Positions 25,748-34,000 of a stretch of DNA of 64,000 nucleotides are shown in pieces. Below the pieces are notes generated by a model. It was not told where the DNA came from. It ran no database searches and saw only the letters and a list, made by a program, of their open reading frames with translations. Origin of the DNA: JAKFWF01 sp963741505 (GTDB lineage Bacteria > Pseudomonadota > Alphaproteobacteria > Rhizobiales > Hyphomicrobiaceae); contig CAVUIJ010000011.1 in assembly GCA_963741505.1 (NCBI GenBank), positions 62,001 through 126,000 on the forward strand, read 5' to 3'. Each line of letters begins with the position of its first letter. Positions within the stretch are counted from its first letter, which is position 1. Made by a program: the position numbers and the translations under genes.

Positions 25748-26530
25748 GCGGCCTCGCTGTCCTCGTCGGCCGAGCCGCCGGTCATCGCCTTGAACGCGGA
25801 CCTGATCGTGTCCCGGCCGGCCGTAGCGAGCAGCTCGGGGACACGACCGGCGAACAGGATGCGGCCCTTGTGCAGGACCACGACCTGATCGGTCGGCGCG
25901 ATCTCGTCGATCAGGTGCGTCGCCCACAGCACGCCGAGACGCTGCTCGGAAACGAGCCGCCGCACCAGCGCGATGACGCTTTCGCGCGAGCCGACGTCGA
26001 GACCGGTCGTCGCCTCGTCGAGCAGCAGGCAGGTCGGGCGATGCAGCAGCGCGCGCGCGATCTCGACCCGGCGCACCTGGCCGCCCGAAAGCAAGCGCAC
26101 CTTGTCGCCGGCACGCTCTGCGAAGCCCGACCATCGCCAGCATCTCGGCCGCGCGCGCGAGCCCCTGGCGCCGCGGGATGCCGTGCAGGGCGGCATGATA
26201 GACGAGGTTCTGGGTGAGGCTGAGGTCGGTGTCGAGGGTGCGGCTCTGGAACACGACGCCGAGATGGGGCAGCGCCGCCATCGGCTTGCGGCGCACGTCG
26301 TGGCCGAGAATTCGGATTTCGCCGGTGACGTTGTCGTAGAGGCGGGTGACCAGCGCGAACAGCGTCGACTTGCCGGCGCCATTGAGACCGAGCAGGGCCA
26401 CGAAGCCGCCGACCGGCACCGTCAACGAGACATCGTCCAGCGCCAGGGTCTGGCCGAAGCGGTGGCTGACGCCGCGCACGGTGAGAGCTTGCCGATCTTT
26501 GTCTGCCGAGCAGGGTCGGATGGCTGTCAT
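25744..26530 (-). pseudogene. ABC ATPase of the PQQ-associated transporter, interrupted by one frameshift
   Basis: The 5' frame (from 26530) has Walker A GLNGAGKST, the Q-loop in VVFQSRTLD and AEMLAMVGL. The 3' frame has RAGDKVRLLSGGQVRR (signature), LLLDEATTGLDV (Walker B) and the switch His in ATHLIDE. The frames meet near 26121-26125, where CTTCGCAGAG reads as if one C were extra compared with the expected L-A-E-R. Restored length would be about 260 residues. All motifs survive, so an assembly error is plausible; otherwise the transporter is inactive. Confidence 0.85.
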
Positions 26531-26595
26531 GCGACTATTGCTGCAACGCCCCTGTTCTCACGCGGCGGCCGGTACCATGCAGAGTTGGCGAGCCG

Positions 26596-26663
26596 GAGTT
26601 GGCCAAATCGACCCGGCAGTGACTGTGGCCGAAGTTGCGCGCAGGTGGCAAGGGCTGAGGTGG
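26596..26663. repeat. imperfect direct repeat, left copy
   Basis: This 68-base stretch (GAGTTGGCC... CAAGGGCTGAGGTGGG) recurs at 27201-27270 with about four in five bases alike. Both copies can be read in one frame as TVAE(V/D)-RRWQG, resembling the helix-turn-helix start of IS66/IS3 OrfA proteins, so they may be remnants of an insertion sequence. Confidence 0.5.
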
Positions 26664-26797
26664 GCAAAATCATTTTGTGAGGAATGCCACTGGACCGGTG
26701 CGGTGGGGGCCGACAACGACGCGCACTCGGACAGGCGTTGACAAGTCATTTTGTCGTGCATATGTAAGACGCTGCTTGTTCACCAGGACCATGTCTG

Positions 26798-27067
26798 ATG
26801 CCGACCGTCACCATCCGCCTCGATGAAGAAACCGACGCCCGACTGAAGCGCCGCCTGGCGCGCAGTGGCGAGACCCTATCCGAGTTCATCCGCGAAGCCG
26901 TCACGAAGCACCTGGATGCAAGGCCCCGCGTGGAATCGCGGCTGGCGTCCCTGACCTGCGTCCTGGAGAAATTGAGCGACACCGGCGAAACCGACCTGTC
27001 GACGACCTACGGCCGGATGGGGCAGGGTCGGCCCGACGAGACTCAGAACTTCGCAGACAGGTCGTAG
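26798..27067 (+). CDS. ribbon-helix-helix (CopG-type) antitoxin-like protein, orphan
   Basis: The 89-residue protein begins MPTVTIRLDEETDARLKRRL, a ribbon-helix-helix dimer domain: a beta strand, then two helices with GETLSEFIREAV. The C-tail is the type that binds a toxin. No toxin gene follows; instead palindromic repeats start within the last codons. It lies between two copies of a degenerate direct repeat, within the gap between the ATPase and propeller genes and on the opposite strand. It may be a relic of a toxin-antitoxin pair or a solitary regulator. Confidence 0.75.
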   Translation: MPTVTIRLDEETDARLKRRLARSGETLSEFIREAVTKHLDARPRVESRLASLTCVLEKLSDTGETDLSTTYGRMGQGRPDETQNFADRS

Positions 27068-27147
27068 GGCGCAATAGCGGAGCGTATTGCGCCACAGTGC
27101 ACAAGTCTCACCAGCGGCGGCGCAATACGCCCTGGGCTATTGCGCCC
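27066..27147. repeat. pair of palindromic repeats sharing GGCGCAATA/TATTGCGCC
   Basis: Element 27067-27093 and element 27119-27146 each pair internally (GGCGCAATA with TATTGCGCC), and the two also pair with each other. Such elements are common between genes of Bradyrhizobium-like bacteria. The first overlaps the end of the ribbon-helix-helix gene. Confidence 0.8.
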
Positions 27148-27200
27148 CGGCTGCTGGGGTTAGGGATTTGGGTCCGAGCCGCTGGGTCTGACCCTCCACA

Positions 27201-27270
27201 GAGTTGGTGAGATCGACCCGCCGATGACTGTGGCCGAAGATGTGCGCCGCTGGCAAGGGTGGAGGGGGCG
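27201..27270. repeat. imperfect direct repeat, right copy
   Basis: It matches 26596-26663 (GAGTTGGTGAGATCGACCCG..., then GACTGTGGCCGAAGATGTGC). The two copies flank the ribbon-helix-helix gene and its palindromes. Confidence 0.5.
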
Positions 27271-27323
27271 TGACAGGAATCAACCCGGTCGCTCAGACCT
27301 CGAGGCAACCTCAATCGGTGCCG

Positions 27324-27374
27324 CCTGCGCGCCCTCTCCCCATGCAAGCGCAGCGCATGGGGAGGGCGCGCAGG
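27324..27374. repeat. long imperfect hairpin
   Basis: Arms of 20-22 bases (CCTGCGCGCCCTCTCCCCATGC with its complement) pair except for a two-base bulge, around a nine-base loop. It is related in its CCCTCTCCCC core to the repeats at 15.5-15.9 kb. Confidence 0.75.
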
Positions 27375-27518
27375 CGACGCAAGATCATCCGTTAACAATC
27401 TACGTCCTCCGCTCTGTCGCCGACATGCTCTGCGGCCGGCCAGACCCGACGTTGCCACCTCGATGCATCCGTTGCTCGACGGGCCGAGACCTGCTCAGCA
27501 GCCCCATCGCCGCACCGC

Positions 27519-28499
27519 TCAAAACGGTGCTACGACGACGCCCCAGGGATAGCGGCCGACCTTGATGGATTTGGTGACGCGCTGCTTCTCGACATCGATC
27601 ACGGAGACGTCGTTGGAGGTTCCATTGGTCGTGAACAGCAGCTTCTCGTCCGGCGTGAACGCGAGGTTCCACACCCGTTGCCCGACGAGCAGGTACTTCT
27701 CGATCCTGAGCGTCGCCGTGTCGACGATGGCGACGCGGTTCGCCGGCCCAAGCGCAATGTAGGCTTTCTTGTTGTCCTTGCTGATCCGCACGCCGACCGG
27801 CTGGATCGCGTCGGCGCTGACGCCCGGGATCTCGAACGAGATCTTGCCAATGATCTTGCGCACCTTCGGATCGATGACGCTGACCGTGCCGCCGATCTCG
27901 GAGCTGACCCACAGCTGGGCCCCGTCGGGGCTGAACATGGCGACCCGCGGGCGCGCATCGACCAGGACATTGTCGATCGTCTGGTTGGTCGCGGTATCGA
28001 TGAAGTGCGCCATGTTGGTCGTCTCTGACGTATTGACCAGGATCTTGCCGTCCGGGCTCATGCCCAGTCCCTCCGGCTCGACGCCGACCGGAATCTCGGT
28101 GACGATGGTGCCGTTCTCGATGTCGACGACGGTGACGAGATTGTCGTCCTCGTTGGCGACGTAGAGCGGGTTGCCGCTGGGATGCAGGACGAACAGCTCC
28201 GGATCGGGGCCCGAGGGCAGGTTTTTCACGAATTCGAGCGTCTTGGGGTCGAACACCTGGATGGTGTTGTCATCACTGGCGCAGATCAGCAGCCACTTGT
28301 GATCGACCGTCAGGATCACCCCACGCGGGCGCTGACCGATCCTTATCGTCTTGACGACCTCGAGCTTGGTGCTGTCGATGACGCTCAGCGTATTGTCCTT
28401 CTCGTTGGTCACGAAAACGGTATAGGCGTGCGCCGTGGCGTGAGCCACGATCGATGCGGCGACGGCCAGCGCCGACAGAGCTACTGCCTTGATAGCCAT
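27519..28499 (-). CDS. PQQ-dependent catabolism-associated beta-propeller protein
   Basis: The 326-residue secreted protein has a signal peptide (cleavage after AHA near 25) and seven YVTN-type blades, with repeating phrases VFVTNEKDNTLSVID, LYVANEDDNLVTVVD and LFTTNGTSNDVSVID. It belongs to the propeller family that accompanies PQQ-dependent alcohol dehydrogenase ABC systems. It ends 66 bases after the binding protein on the same strand, but nearly 1 kb of repeats separates it from the ATPase. A scaffold or metal-handling role is possible; the function is not established. Confidence 0.88.
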   Translation of the reverse strand: MAIKAVALSALAVAASIVAHATAHAYTVFVTNEKDNTLSVIDSTKLEVVKTIRIGQRPRGVILTVDHKWLLICASDDNTIQVFDPKTLEFVKNLPSGPDPELFVLHPSGNPLYVANEDDNLVTVVDIENGTIVTEIPVGVEPEGLGMSPDGKILVNTSETTNMAHFIDTATNQTIDNVLVDARPRVAMFSPDGAQLWVSSEIGGTVSVIDPKVRKIIGKISFEIPGVSADAIQPVGVRISKDNKKAYIALGPANRVAIVDTATLRIEKYLLVGQRVWNLAFTPDEKLLFTTNGTSNDVSVIDVEKQRVTKSIKVGRYPWGVVVAPF

Positions 28500-28565
28500 G
28501 CCTCGCTCCCCTGCATTGCAATTGCACGCGGACGGCCGTGACCCGCGATCATGGGCCAGCTCGGC

Positions 28566-29757
28566 TCAGCGCGTGTAATCCTTGCACTTCGATTCCGGCT
28601 TGTCGATGCCGAGCGTGTCGAGCTCGGAGACCTGATGCAGGAAGCCGGGCTGCGGCGACACGGTCACCGCCAGCTTGGGCGTCGTGACGAGGATGGGCTG
28701 GCGCAGCTGGCCGTTCCAGGCGCGAAACGTGAGCTTCTGGCCCTTGAAGGCGGCAAGCTCGAATTCGGCCGACTTCAGATGCGCGATGATGTCTTTGGCG
28801 GCGCCCGATTTTCTGCGGGTCGCCGCCTCGCCGATGGCGCGCACAGCAGTCCACACGTCATAGTCGAGCGGGCGCATGGCACGCCCGGCGAGCCGCCGGA
28901 AACGGTTCTGGAACTGGGTTGCGCCCCATTGCTCGAGCGCGGGATGCCAGCTCATGGCGACGAGGCCCTGGGTGCCCGCGATGGGCCGTGCGTCCCAGGT
29001 CCGGTACGGCAGGTATTCGCCGAACAGACCGCCTTCGTCGGCCACCACCAGTATATCGTGGGCCTGGGCATTCTGGGTGAAGGCCGGGATCTGCTGCTGG
29101 ACCTGCTCGTGCCCGCCGTCGGAACGCCGGCTGCCGGCCTCGTATTGAAACTCCCGCTCCTCGACGATGCGGGCGCCGAAGCGCTTCGCGGCACGCCGCA
29201 TGGCCTCGGCGAAGGCTTTGTCCTCAGGTCTAGGACCGTGCACCAGGAGCCAGTGACGCCACCGCTTCCACGCGAGATACTGCGCCAGCGCATCGGCCAG
29301 CATGGAGCGCGAGGGGCTGGTGTGCATCACGTTGGCGCGGCAGTCCTCCTCGCGAATGCGATCGTCGGCGGCTCCGGCATTGAGAATGACGGCCGCCTTG
29401 CCCTTGAGCGCGTCGGCGAGCGCGACCACCGTTTGCGGCGCAGCATCGATGACGATAAGACCCGCGCCCTCGCCGATCTTGCCGACGACCTCGGCAATGA
29501 GCTTGTCGCTGCGCGCGCTCTGCACCACATCCAGGATGAATTCCTGCTTCAGGAACCGGCCGGTGGTATTGTTGTCGGCGATGGCGAGGCGCGCGCCGGC
29601 GATGCCGTCATCGGTCGGCGGAAGGTCGAGAGCCGAGAGCGGCGGCGGTCGGTCTTTGAGTTCTTGCGCGAGAATGATCGTGATCTTCTGGACATCGGCG
29701 GTTTCGGCCCATGCCGGTCTGGAGAAACAGGAGACCAAGAAGCAGCAGCCCGAGCAT
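28566..29757 (-). CDS. substrate-binding protein of the PQQ-associated ABC system (signal peptide probably frameshifted)
   Basis: The 390-residue main frame begins at a TTG (29738) and contains KDRPPPLSALDLPPTDDGIA and ADNNTTGRFL, hallmarks of the binding protein of PQQ-dependent alcohol dehydrogenase systems (Leu/Ile/Val-binding fold). That start gives a poor leader, VSCFSRPAWA. In the next frame an ATG at 29757 gives MLGLLLLGLLFLQTG, an ideal hydrophobic core that would join AWA-ETADVQ if one base were changed near 29718-29722. I therefore suspect a frameshift in the leader. Catalytic or metal sites are not recognisable. It is the first gene of the minus-strand cluster. Confidence 0.82.
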
Positions 29758-30014
29758 GACGACCTGGCGACGCCACGCGGGTGGTGGTGTGCAGCGGTAG
29801 CTGACTTGGTGGTCGAAATGGGCGATCATGGGCGTTATGGCTGCGCTGAACCGATTTGTCCGAACACTGGTATTACCTACCGTTGCCAGCGGACGGTCCC
29901 CGTTGCAAGACCCGTCCTTCGGTCGACCAGGCGCGCGGCGATGACACCTTTCAAGCCCGCCCGGCAATCGTTAGAAAGAGGGGTCTCGGAAGTCATGAAG
30001 GGGCTTGCCGCGCA

Positions 30015-30523
30015 ATGCTTGGACGCACGATCACGATGGTACTCGCGCTCGCCTTGGCATGCGGTCCGGCCGTGGCGGGCACCCGGACGGCAGTGTTTCC
30101 CTTCGAGCTCATCGACACCAGCCATGAAGGGGAATTGTCCGGGCCGCGGGCCGACGAGACACGGCGACTCGACGCTCGTGACCGAGGAGCTGCGCCGGCT
30201 GGTCGCTGAGCGACGGACGCTACGGACCGGTCGACCTATCGGCGATGGCGGCCGAAATCGAGCGGGCGGCCCCGCTCTACAAGTGCAACGGCTGCGAGGC
30301 CGACCTTGCCAAGACCGCCGGCGCCGAGCTGGCGATGACGGCAACCGTGCAGAAGGTCTCGAACCTGATTTTAAACCTCAATATCTACCTGCGTGAAGCC
30401 GGCACCGGCAAGCTCGTCCGCGCCATGAGCGTTGATATTCGCGGCAATACCGACGAGACCTGGCTCAGAGGCATCCGCTGGCTGGTCAAGAACCGATTGC
30501 TCGCCGAGGAGACGAAGCCATGA
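30015..30523 (+). pseudogene. DUF2380/DUF3280-like secreted protein, two frameshifts
   Basis: Three consecutive frames join into one protein. The first is MLGRTITMVLALALACGPAV... to FELIDTSHEGELSGPRADET. The second is TLVTEELRRLVAE. The third is GRYGPVDLSAMAAEIERAAP, then YKCNGCEADLAK to the end. The shifts lie near 30165-30172 and 30210-30216. The joined product of about 168 residues is a secreted DUF2380-type protein with a C-x2-C pair; its role is unknown. Its stop overlaps the next gene's ATG (ATGA), implying it heads the following ABC operon. The frameshifts may be assembly errors. Confidence 0.75.
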
Positions 30524-31503
30524 TCGATCGACGCGCAGCGCTACTCGGTGGCACGCTTGGCCTCGCGGCTCTCGGCTGCCGTCCCGCGACCGCCGCGCCG
30601 ACCAGGCTGCGCATTGCCGCCCTGAGGTCGGGATCACTCGGCTGGCTGCTCGAGACGATCCGGGCGGAAGGTCGTGATGCCGCGGCCGGCCTCGAACTCG
30701 ACGTCGTCGACGTCGCCACCAGCCAGGCGGGGCCGGTCGCGCTGTTGGCCGGCGACGTCGAAATGATCGTCAGCGATTGGACCTGGGCGCTGCGGCAACG
30801 CTCGTTGGGCGAGGACTTCAAGTTCGCCCCCTTCTCCTCGGCGCTCGGCGCGGTCATGGTGCCGCCGGGTTCGCCGGCGCGCAGCCTTGATGACCTCGCC
30901 GGCAAGCGCCTGGGCGTCGCCGGCAGCGCCATCGACAAGAGCTGGCTGCTGTTGCGCGCCTACGCCCGCAAGACGACCGGCAAGGATGCCGCCGACCTCA
31001 CGACCCCGGTGTACGCGGCCGCGCCCCTCCTGACCGAGGAGATCCGCAGCGGGCGCCTGGATGCCGTGCTCAATTTCTGGCCGTTTGCCGCGCGGCTCGC
31101 CGCACAGGGCTACCGCCGCCTGATCGATATGGCCGACGTGCTCAAAGCGCTCGACATTACACCTGCTCCGCCCATGGTCGGCTTCGTCTGGCGCGAGCGG
31201 CTCGAAATTGCCAAAGGATCTGCTCTCGCGGCTTTTTTTGGAGCGGTCGCGGCCGGCAACCAGGTCTTGGCCCAGTCCGATGCTGCCTGGGAGCGCGTGC
31301 GCCACCTCGTCAAGCCCGCGAGCGAGGCAGAGTTCGCCGCCCTCAAGTCCTATTACCGGGCGGGGATCCCAGGGCGCTGGAGCGAGGCTGAGACGCGGTC
31401 GGCCGAAAAATTGACGCAGCTGCTGATCGAACTCGGCGACCAGGAGCTGATGGGAGCGGGCACACGCTTCGATGCAAAGCTGTTCCATGCCACAAGCGGA
31501 TAG
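30520..31503 (+). CDS. nitrate/sulfonate/taurine-type ABC substrate-binding protein
   Basis: The 327-residue periplasmic protein has an N-terminal leader with a twin-arginine-like DRRAALLGG and a cysteine in AALGC that might be a lipobox. The mature fold begins LRIAALRSGSLGWLLETIRA and includes LAGDVEMIVSDWTW and LDDLAGKRLGVAGSA, typical of SsuA/TauA/NrtA proteins. It is the first of three ABC genes. The ligand is unknown; co-location with XoxF/PQQ genes hints at a methylotrophy-related solute. Confidence 0.85.
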   Translation: MIDRRAALLGGTLGLAALGCRPATAAPTRLRIAALRSGSLGWLLETIRAEGRDAAAGLELDVVDVATSQAGPVALLAGDVEMIVSDWTWALRQRSLGEDFKFAPFSSALGAVMVPPGSPARSLDDLAGKRLGVAGSAIDKSWLLLRAYARKTTGKDAADLTTPVYAAAPLLTEEIRSGRLDAVLNFWPFAARLAAQGYRRLIDMADVLKALDITPAPPMVGFVWRERLEIAKGSALAAFFGAVAAGNQVLAQSDAAWERVRHLVKPASEAEFAALKSYYRAGIPGRWSEAETRSAEKLTQLLIELGDQELMGAGTRFDAKLFHATSG

Positions 31504-32269
31504 CGCCGTTTCTGACAGCGGGGCTCGGCTCGCACGTCTGGGCTGGTCCATCGCCTCTCTGGTGATCCTCGTCGTCGTCTGGCAGGCAATCGCGGCGCTC
31601 GCGGCCAGCCGTCTGCTGCCGGGACCCGGCGAGGTAGCTGAGGCCTTGCTGCGGGAGTTACGATCGGGTGGGCTCGCCTGGCATGTCGCTGCGACTTGTG
31701 CCCGGGTGTTGGCGAGCTTCATTCTCGCCATGTCGGTCGGCGCGGCAATCGGCATCGCGCTTGGCCGCTCGCCGCGCGCCGATCTGTTCTTCGACAGCTG
31801 GCTGATCTTCTTTCTCAACCTGCCGGCGCTGGTGATCATCATTCTGTGCTATGTCTGGTTCGGTCTGACCGAGTTCGCCGCGGTCACCGCCGTTGCCATC
31901 AACAAGATCCCGAATGTGGCGGTCACCACCCGCGAAGGCGCCCGCAGCCTGTCCAGGGACCTCGCTGAAATGGCCGATGTCTATCGTTTCGGCCGCTGGA
32001 AGACGCTACGCCACGTGACGCTGCCGCAGCTGGCGCCGTTCTTCGCGGCGGCGGCCCGGTCGGGGCTCGCGCTGGTGTGGAAGATCGTGCTCGTGGTCGA
32101 GCTGCTCGGCCGCTCGAACGGCGTCGGGCATCAGCTCAACGTCGCCTTTCAGCTGTTCGACGTTCCGGCCATCCTGGCATACGCAATCGCCTTCATCGTC
32201 ATCGTGCAGGCGATCGAGATCTGTCTGCTGCAGCCGCTCGAGGCGAGGGCCAACCGATGGCGCAGGTAG
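31487..32269 (+). CDS. nitrate/sulfonate/taurine-type ABC permease
   Basis: This 260-residue inner-membrane protein has five to six helices. The EAA loop is around ARSLSRDLAEMADVYRFGRW, with the downstream LPQLAPFF segment. ATG 31487 overlaps the binding-protein gene by 17 bases; another ATG lies five codons earlier. It ends overlapping the ATPase start by 13 bases. Confidence 0.88.
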   Translation: MPQADSAVSDSGARLARLGWSIASLVILVVVWQAIAALAASRLLPGPGEVAEALLRELRSGGLAWHVAATCARVLASFILAMSVGAAIGIALGRSPRADLFFDSWLIFFLNLPALVIIILCYVWFGLTEFAAVTAVAINKIPNVAVTTREGARSLSRDLAEMADVYRFGRWKTLRHVTLPQLAPFFAAAARSGLALVWKIVLVVELLGRSNGVGHQLNVAFQLFDVPAILAYAIAFIVIVQAIEICLLQPLEARANRWRR

Positions 32270-33006
32270 CGGCAGACTTGTCGGTTCGGATCATCCGCAA
32301 GCAGTTTCCCCTGGCTCGGCGCGGCGCGCCGCTCGTCGTATTCGAAAACCTCGAATTTGCCGTGGCGCCCGGCGCGTTCGTTGCGATCACCGGCCCTTCC
32401 GGCTGCGGCAAGACCACGCTGCTCAACATCGTTGCGGGTCTCGATCGTGACTTCGAGGGCGAAATCGGCTTCGGCGCCGGCGCGCAGCCGCTCGCCTATG
32501 TGTTCCAGACGCCGCGCCTGCTGCCTTGGCGAACGGTGCGCGAGAACATCGCCCTGGCGCTGGCGGATGGCGATTCCGGGCAAGCGCGGGTGGACGAGCT
32601 GATCACCCGTGTCGGCCTCGCCTCGGCCGCCAGCGAATATCCCGAACGCCTCTCGCTCGGAATGCAGCGGCGCGTCGCGCTGGCGCGCGCCTTCGCAATC
32701 GAGCCCGATATCCTGCTGATGGACGAGCCGTTCGTTTCGCTCGACGCGGCAGCCGCTACTGGGCTCAGAGCCCTGCTGCTCGACCTGTGGTCGCGCCGCA
32801 AGGCGACGGTGCTGTTCGTTACCCATGACCCCACCGAGGCGGTCACACTTGCCACGCGGATCCTGCGTCTTGGCGGCGCCCCCGCGAGGCTCCTGCAAGA
32901 TCTCGATGTTTCTCTGGATGCCCATCAGCGGGCCGACCCGGAGGTGGTCCGTAGCGAGGAGCGAAGGCTGTTCACTCCGGTCTGTCATTGCCGTGCTGGA
33001 CTGTAG
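32257..33006 (+). CDS. nitrate/sulfonate/taurine-type ABC ATPase
   Basis: The 249-residue ATPase has Walker A GPSGCGKTT near 46-54, the Q-loop in VFQTPRLLPWRTV, and a signature written LSLGMQRR, where the usual LSGGQ has Leu and Met in place of the second Gly and Gln. Walker B is LLMDEPFVSLD and the switch His is in FVTHDPTEA. The LSLGM form is known in this subfamily. It completes the importer, and an inverted repeat follows immediately. Confidence 0.88.
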   Translation: MAQVAADLSVRIIRKQFPLARRGAPLVVFENLEFAVAPGAFVAITGPSGCGKTTLLNIVAGLDRDFEGEIGFGAGAQPLAYVFQTPRLLPWRTVRENIALALADGDSGQARVDELITRVGLASAASEYPERLSLGMQRRVALARAFAIEPDILLMDEPFVSLDAAAATGLRALLLDLWSRRKATVLFVTHDPTEAVTLATRILRLGGAPARLLQDLDVSLDAHQRADPEVVRSEERRLFTPVCHCRAGL

Positions 33007-33105
33007 GTTGGGTTAGGACGTCCACTTGCGTCCGTAACCCAACAACTTCGCGCCACCCGCGGATTGTTGGGTTATGCTGCCCAAGTGGGCAGCAACCCAA
33101 CCTAC
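33003..33105. repeat. compound palindromic repeat with GTAGGTTGGGTT arms
   Basis: The outer arms GTAGGTTGGGTT (33003-33014) and AACCCAACCTAC (33094-33105) pair across the whole element, and inner TAACCCAACA and TTGTTGGGTTA also pair. It begins in the stop region of the ATPase gene and fills the gap to the convergent cupredoxin-like gene, so it may also serve as a bidirectional terminator. Confidence 0.85.
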
Positions 33106-33129
33106 GTCCTGCTTTGCGCGAAAGGGTCA

Positions 33130-33558
33130 TCATTTCACGATGAATTTGCCGGCCAGGCCCTTGTTTTCGAGACCCCTGCAGCCCCAGGCATACTCGCCGG
33201 GTCTGATCGGCACGAAGAAGACTTCGGCCTCGCCTTCCCTCTCCATCTCGATTTCGTAGACATGGCTCGCTTTCACTTCCACCTTGTTGACCTCGACCTT
33301 GCGAAGCCAGATGAAGTTCATGAAAACGGGTGCTTCCCAGGCGCACGGCTTTTGCCCGGTCGACTTGAGTTTCAGGCGATAGGCCTTGCCGGTGGTGAGT
33401 GAATAGTCCTTTTGCGAGACGCCGAAACCGGCGTCGCCGAGGCCCACCACCATATCGGGCAGCTTCTCGGCCTTTAACGCTAGATCACCCTCGGCGGCGG
33501 TAACCCTTGGCAAGGCAACGACGATGCAGGCAAGAACGAGCAGAGAAAGGCGCGACAT
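33130..33558 (-). CDS. cupredoxin-like periplasmic protein
   Basis: The 142-residue protein has a signal peptide (MSRLSLLVLACIVVALPRVT..., cleavage near TAA-E). It ends PGEYAWGCRGLENKGLAGKF, the pattern of plastocyanin-like proteins in which a Cys and flanking residues bind copper. However, a clear C-terminal His/Met pair is missing, so copper binding is uncertain. The ATG at 33558 is preceded by AGGAGAAT. Standing between the second ABC system and pqqA, it may be a periplasmic accessory of the quinoprotein chain. Confidence 0.65.
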   Translation of the reverse strand: MSRLSLLVLACIVVALPRVTAAEGDLALKAEKLPDMVVGLGDAGFGVSQKDYSLTTGKAYRLKLKSTGQKPCAWEAPVFMNFIWLRKVEVNKVEVKASHVYEIEMEREGEAEVFFVPIRPGEYAWGCRGLENKGLAGKFIVK

Positions 33559-33907
33559 CGGGATTCTCCTCGAAAGACCCAGTGGCATGCCGTAATCGGG
33601 CTAGGTGAACCGCTCGCGATAAACGGGAGGCTCTCGTCGGTAGCAAGGGCGACTTGCCGCGCGCAGCAGCCAGCTGTTCTTGATGTTGCCCGTTCGCATA
33701 TTCTTGACGGCAATATGGGTGGCGGGGCCAACACTTGTCGACAGGATTCGTCGAATTCGGCCTCGTCAAATTCGGTTGCCCTCCGGCCGCACATGCAGCA
33801 TAGTTAAAAGTAGCTCGGCCGGAATGCGGCCGGGGCCGCGGGTGTCGGCTGTTTTGACGGAAGACGCCCAATCTAGATGCGAACGCGTCTGATAGGAGGA
33901 AGCAGCT
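33559..33907. other. divergent region between the cupredoxin-like gene and pqqA
   Basis: No gene is seen. It must contain the pqqA promoter; TAGGAGGAAGC just before the pqqA GTG is a strong ribosome-binding site. Confidence 0.5.
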
Positions 33908-34000
33908 GTGAGAAAGATCTGGAACAAGCCGACGGTGACCGAGCAGGAAGTCGGGCTCGAGGTCACGAGCTATCTACCGGCAGAAATCGACGCCCGCTGA
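33908..34000 (+). CDS. pqqA: PqqA, PQQ precursor peptide
   Basis: The 30-residue peptide starts at a GTG, preceded by AGGAGGAAGC, and reads WNKPTVTEQEVGLEVTSY followed by LPAEIDAR. The conserved Glu and Tyr that become PQQ are in E-V-T-S-Y, the invariant E-x3-Y spacing. Too short for ordinary ORF calling, it was found by the motif. It is about 10 kb from pqqBCD and is followed by a 615-base gap before pqqE. Confidence 0.95.
   Translation: MRKIWNKPTVTEQEVGLEVTSYLPAEIDAR

Larger units (their letters stand above)
27068..27518. other. repeat-filled gap before the beta-propeller gene
   Basis: There is no credible gene. The gap contains the GGCGCAATA palindromes, the right copy of the 68-base direct repeat (27201-27270) and the large hairpin at 27324-27374. 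Confidence 0.6.
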
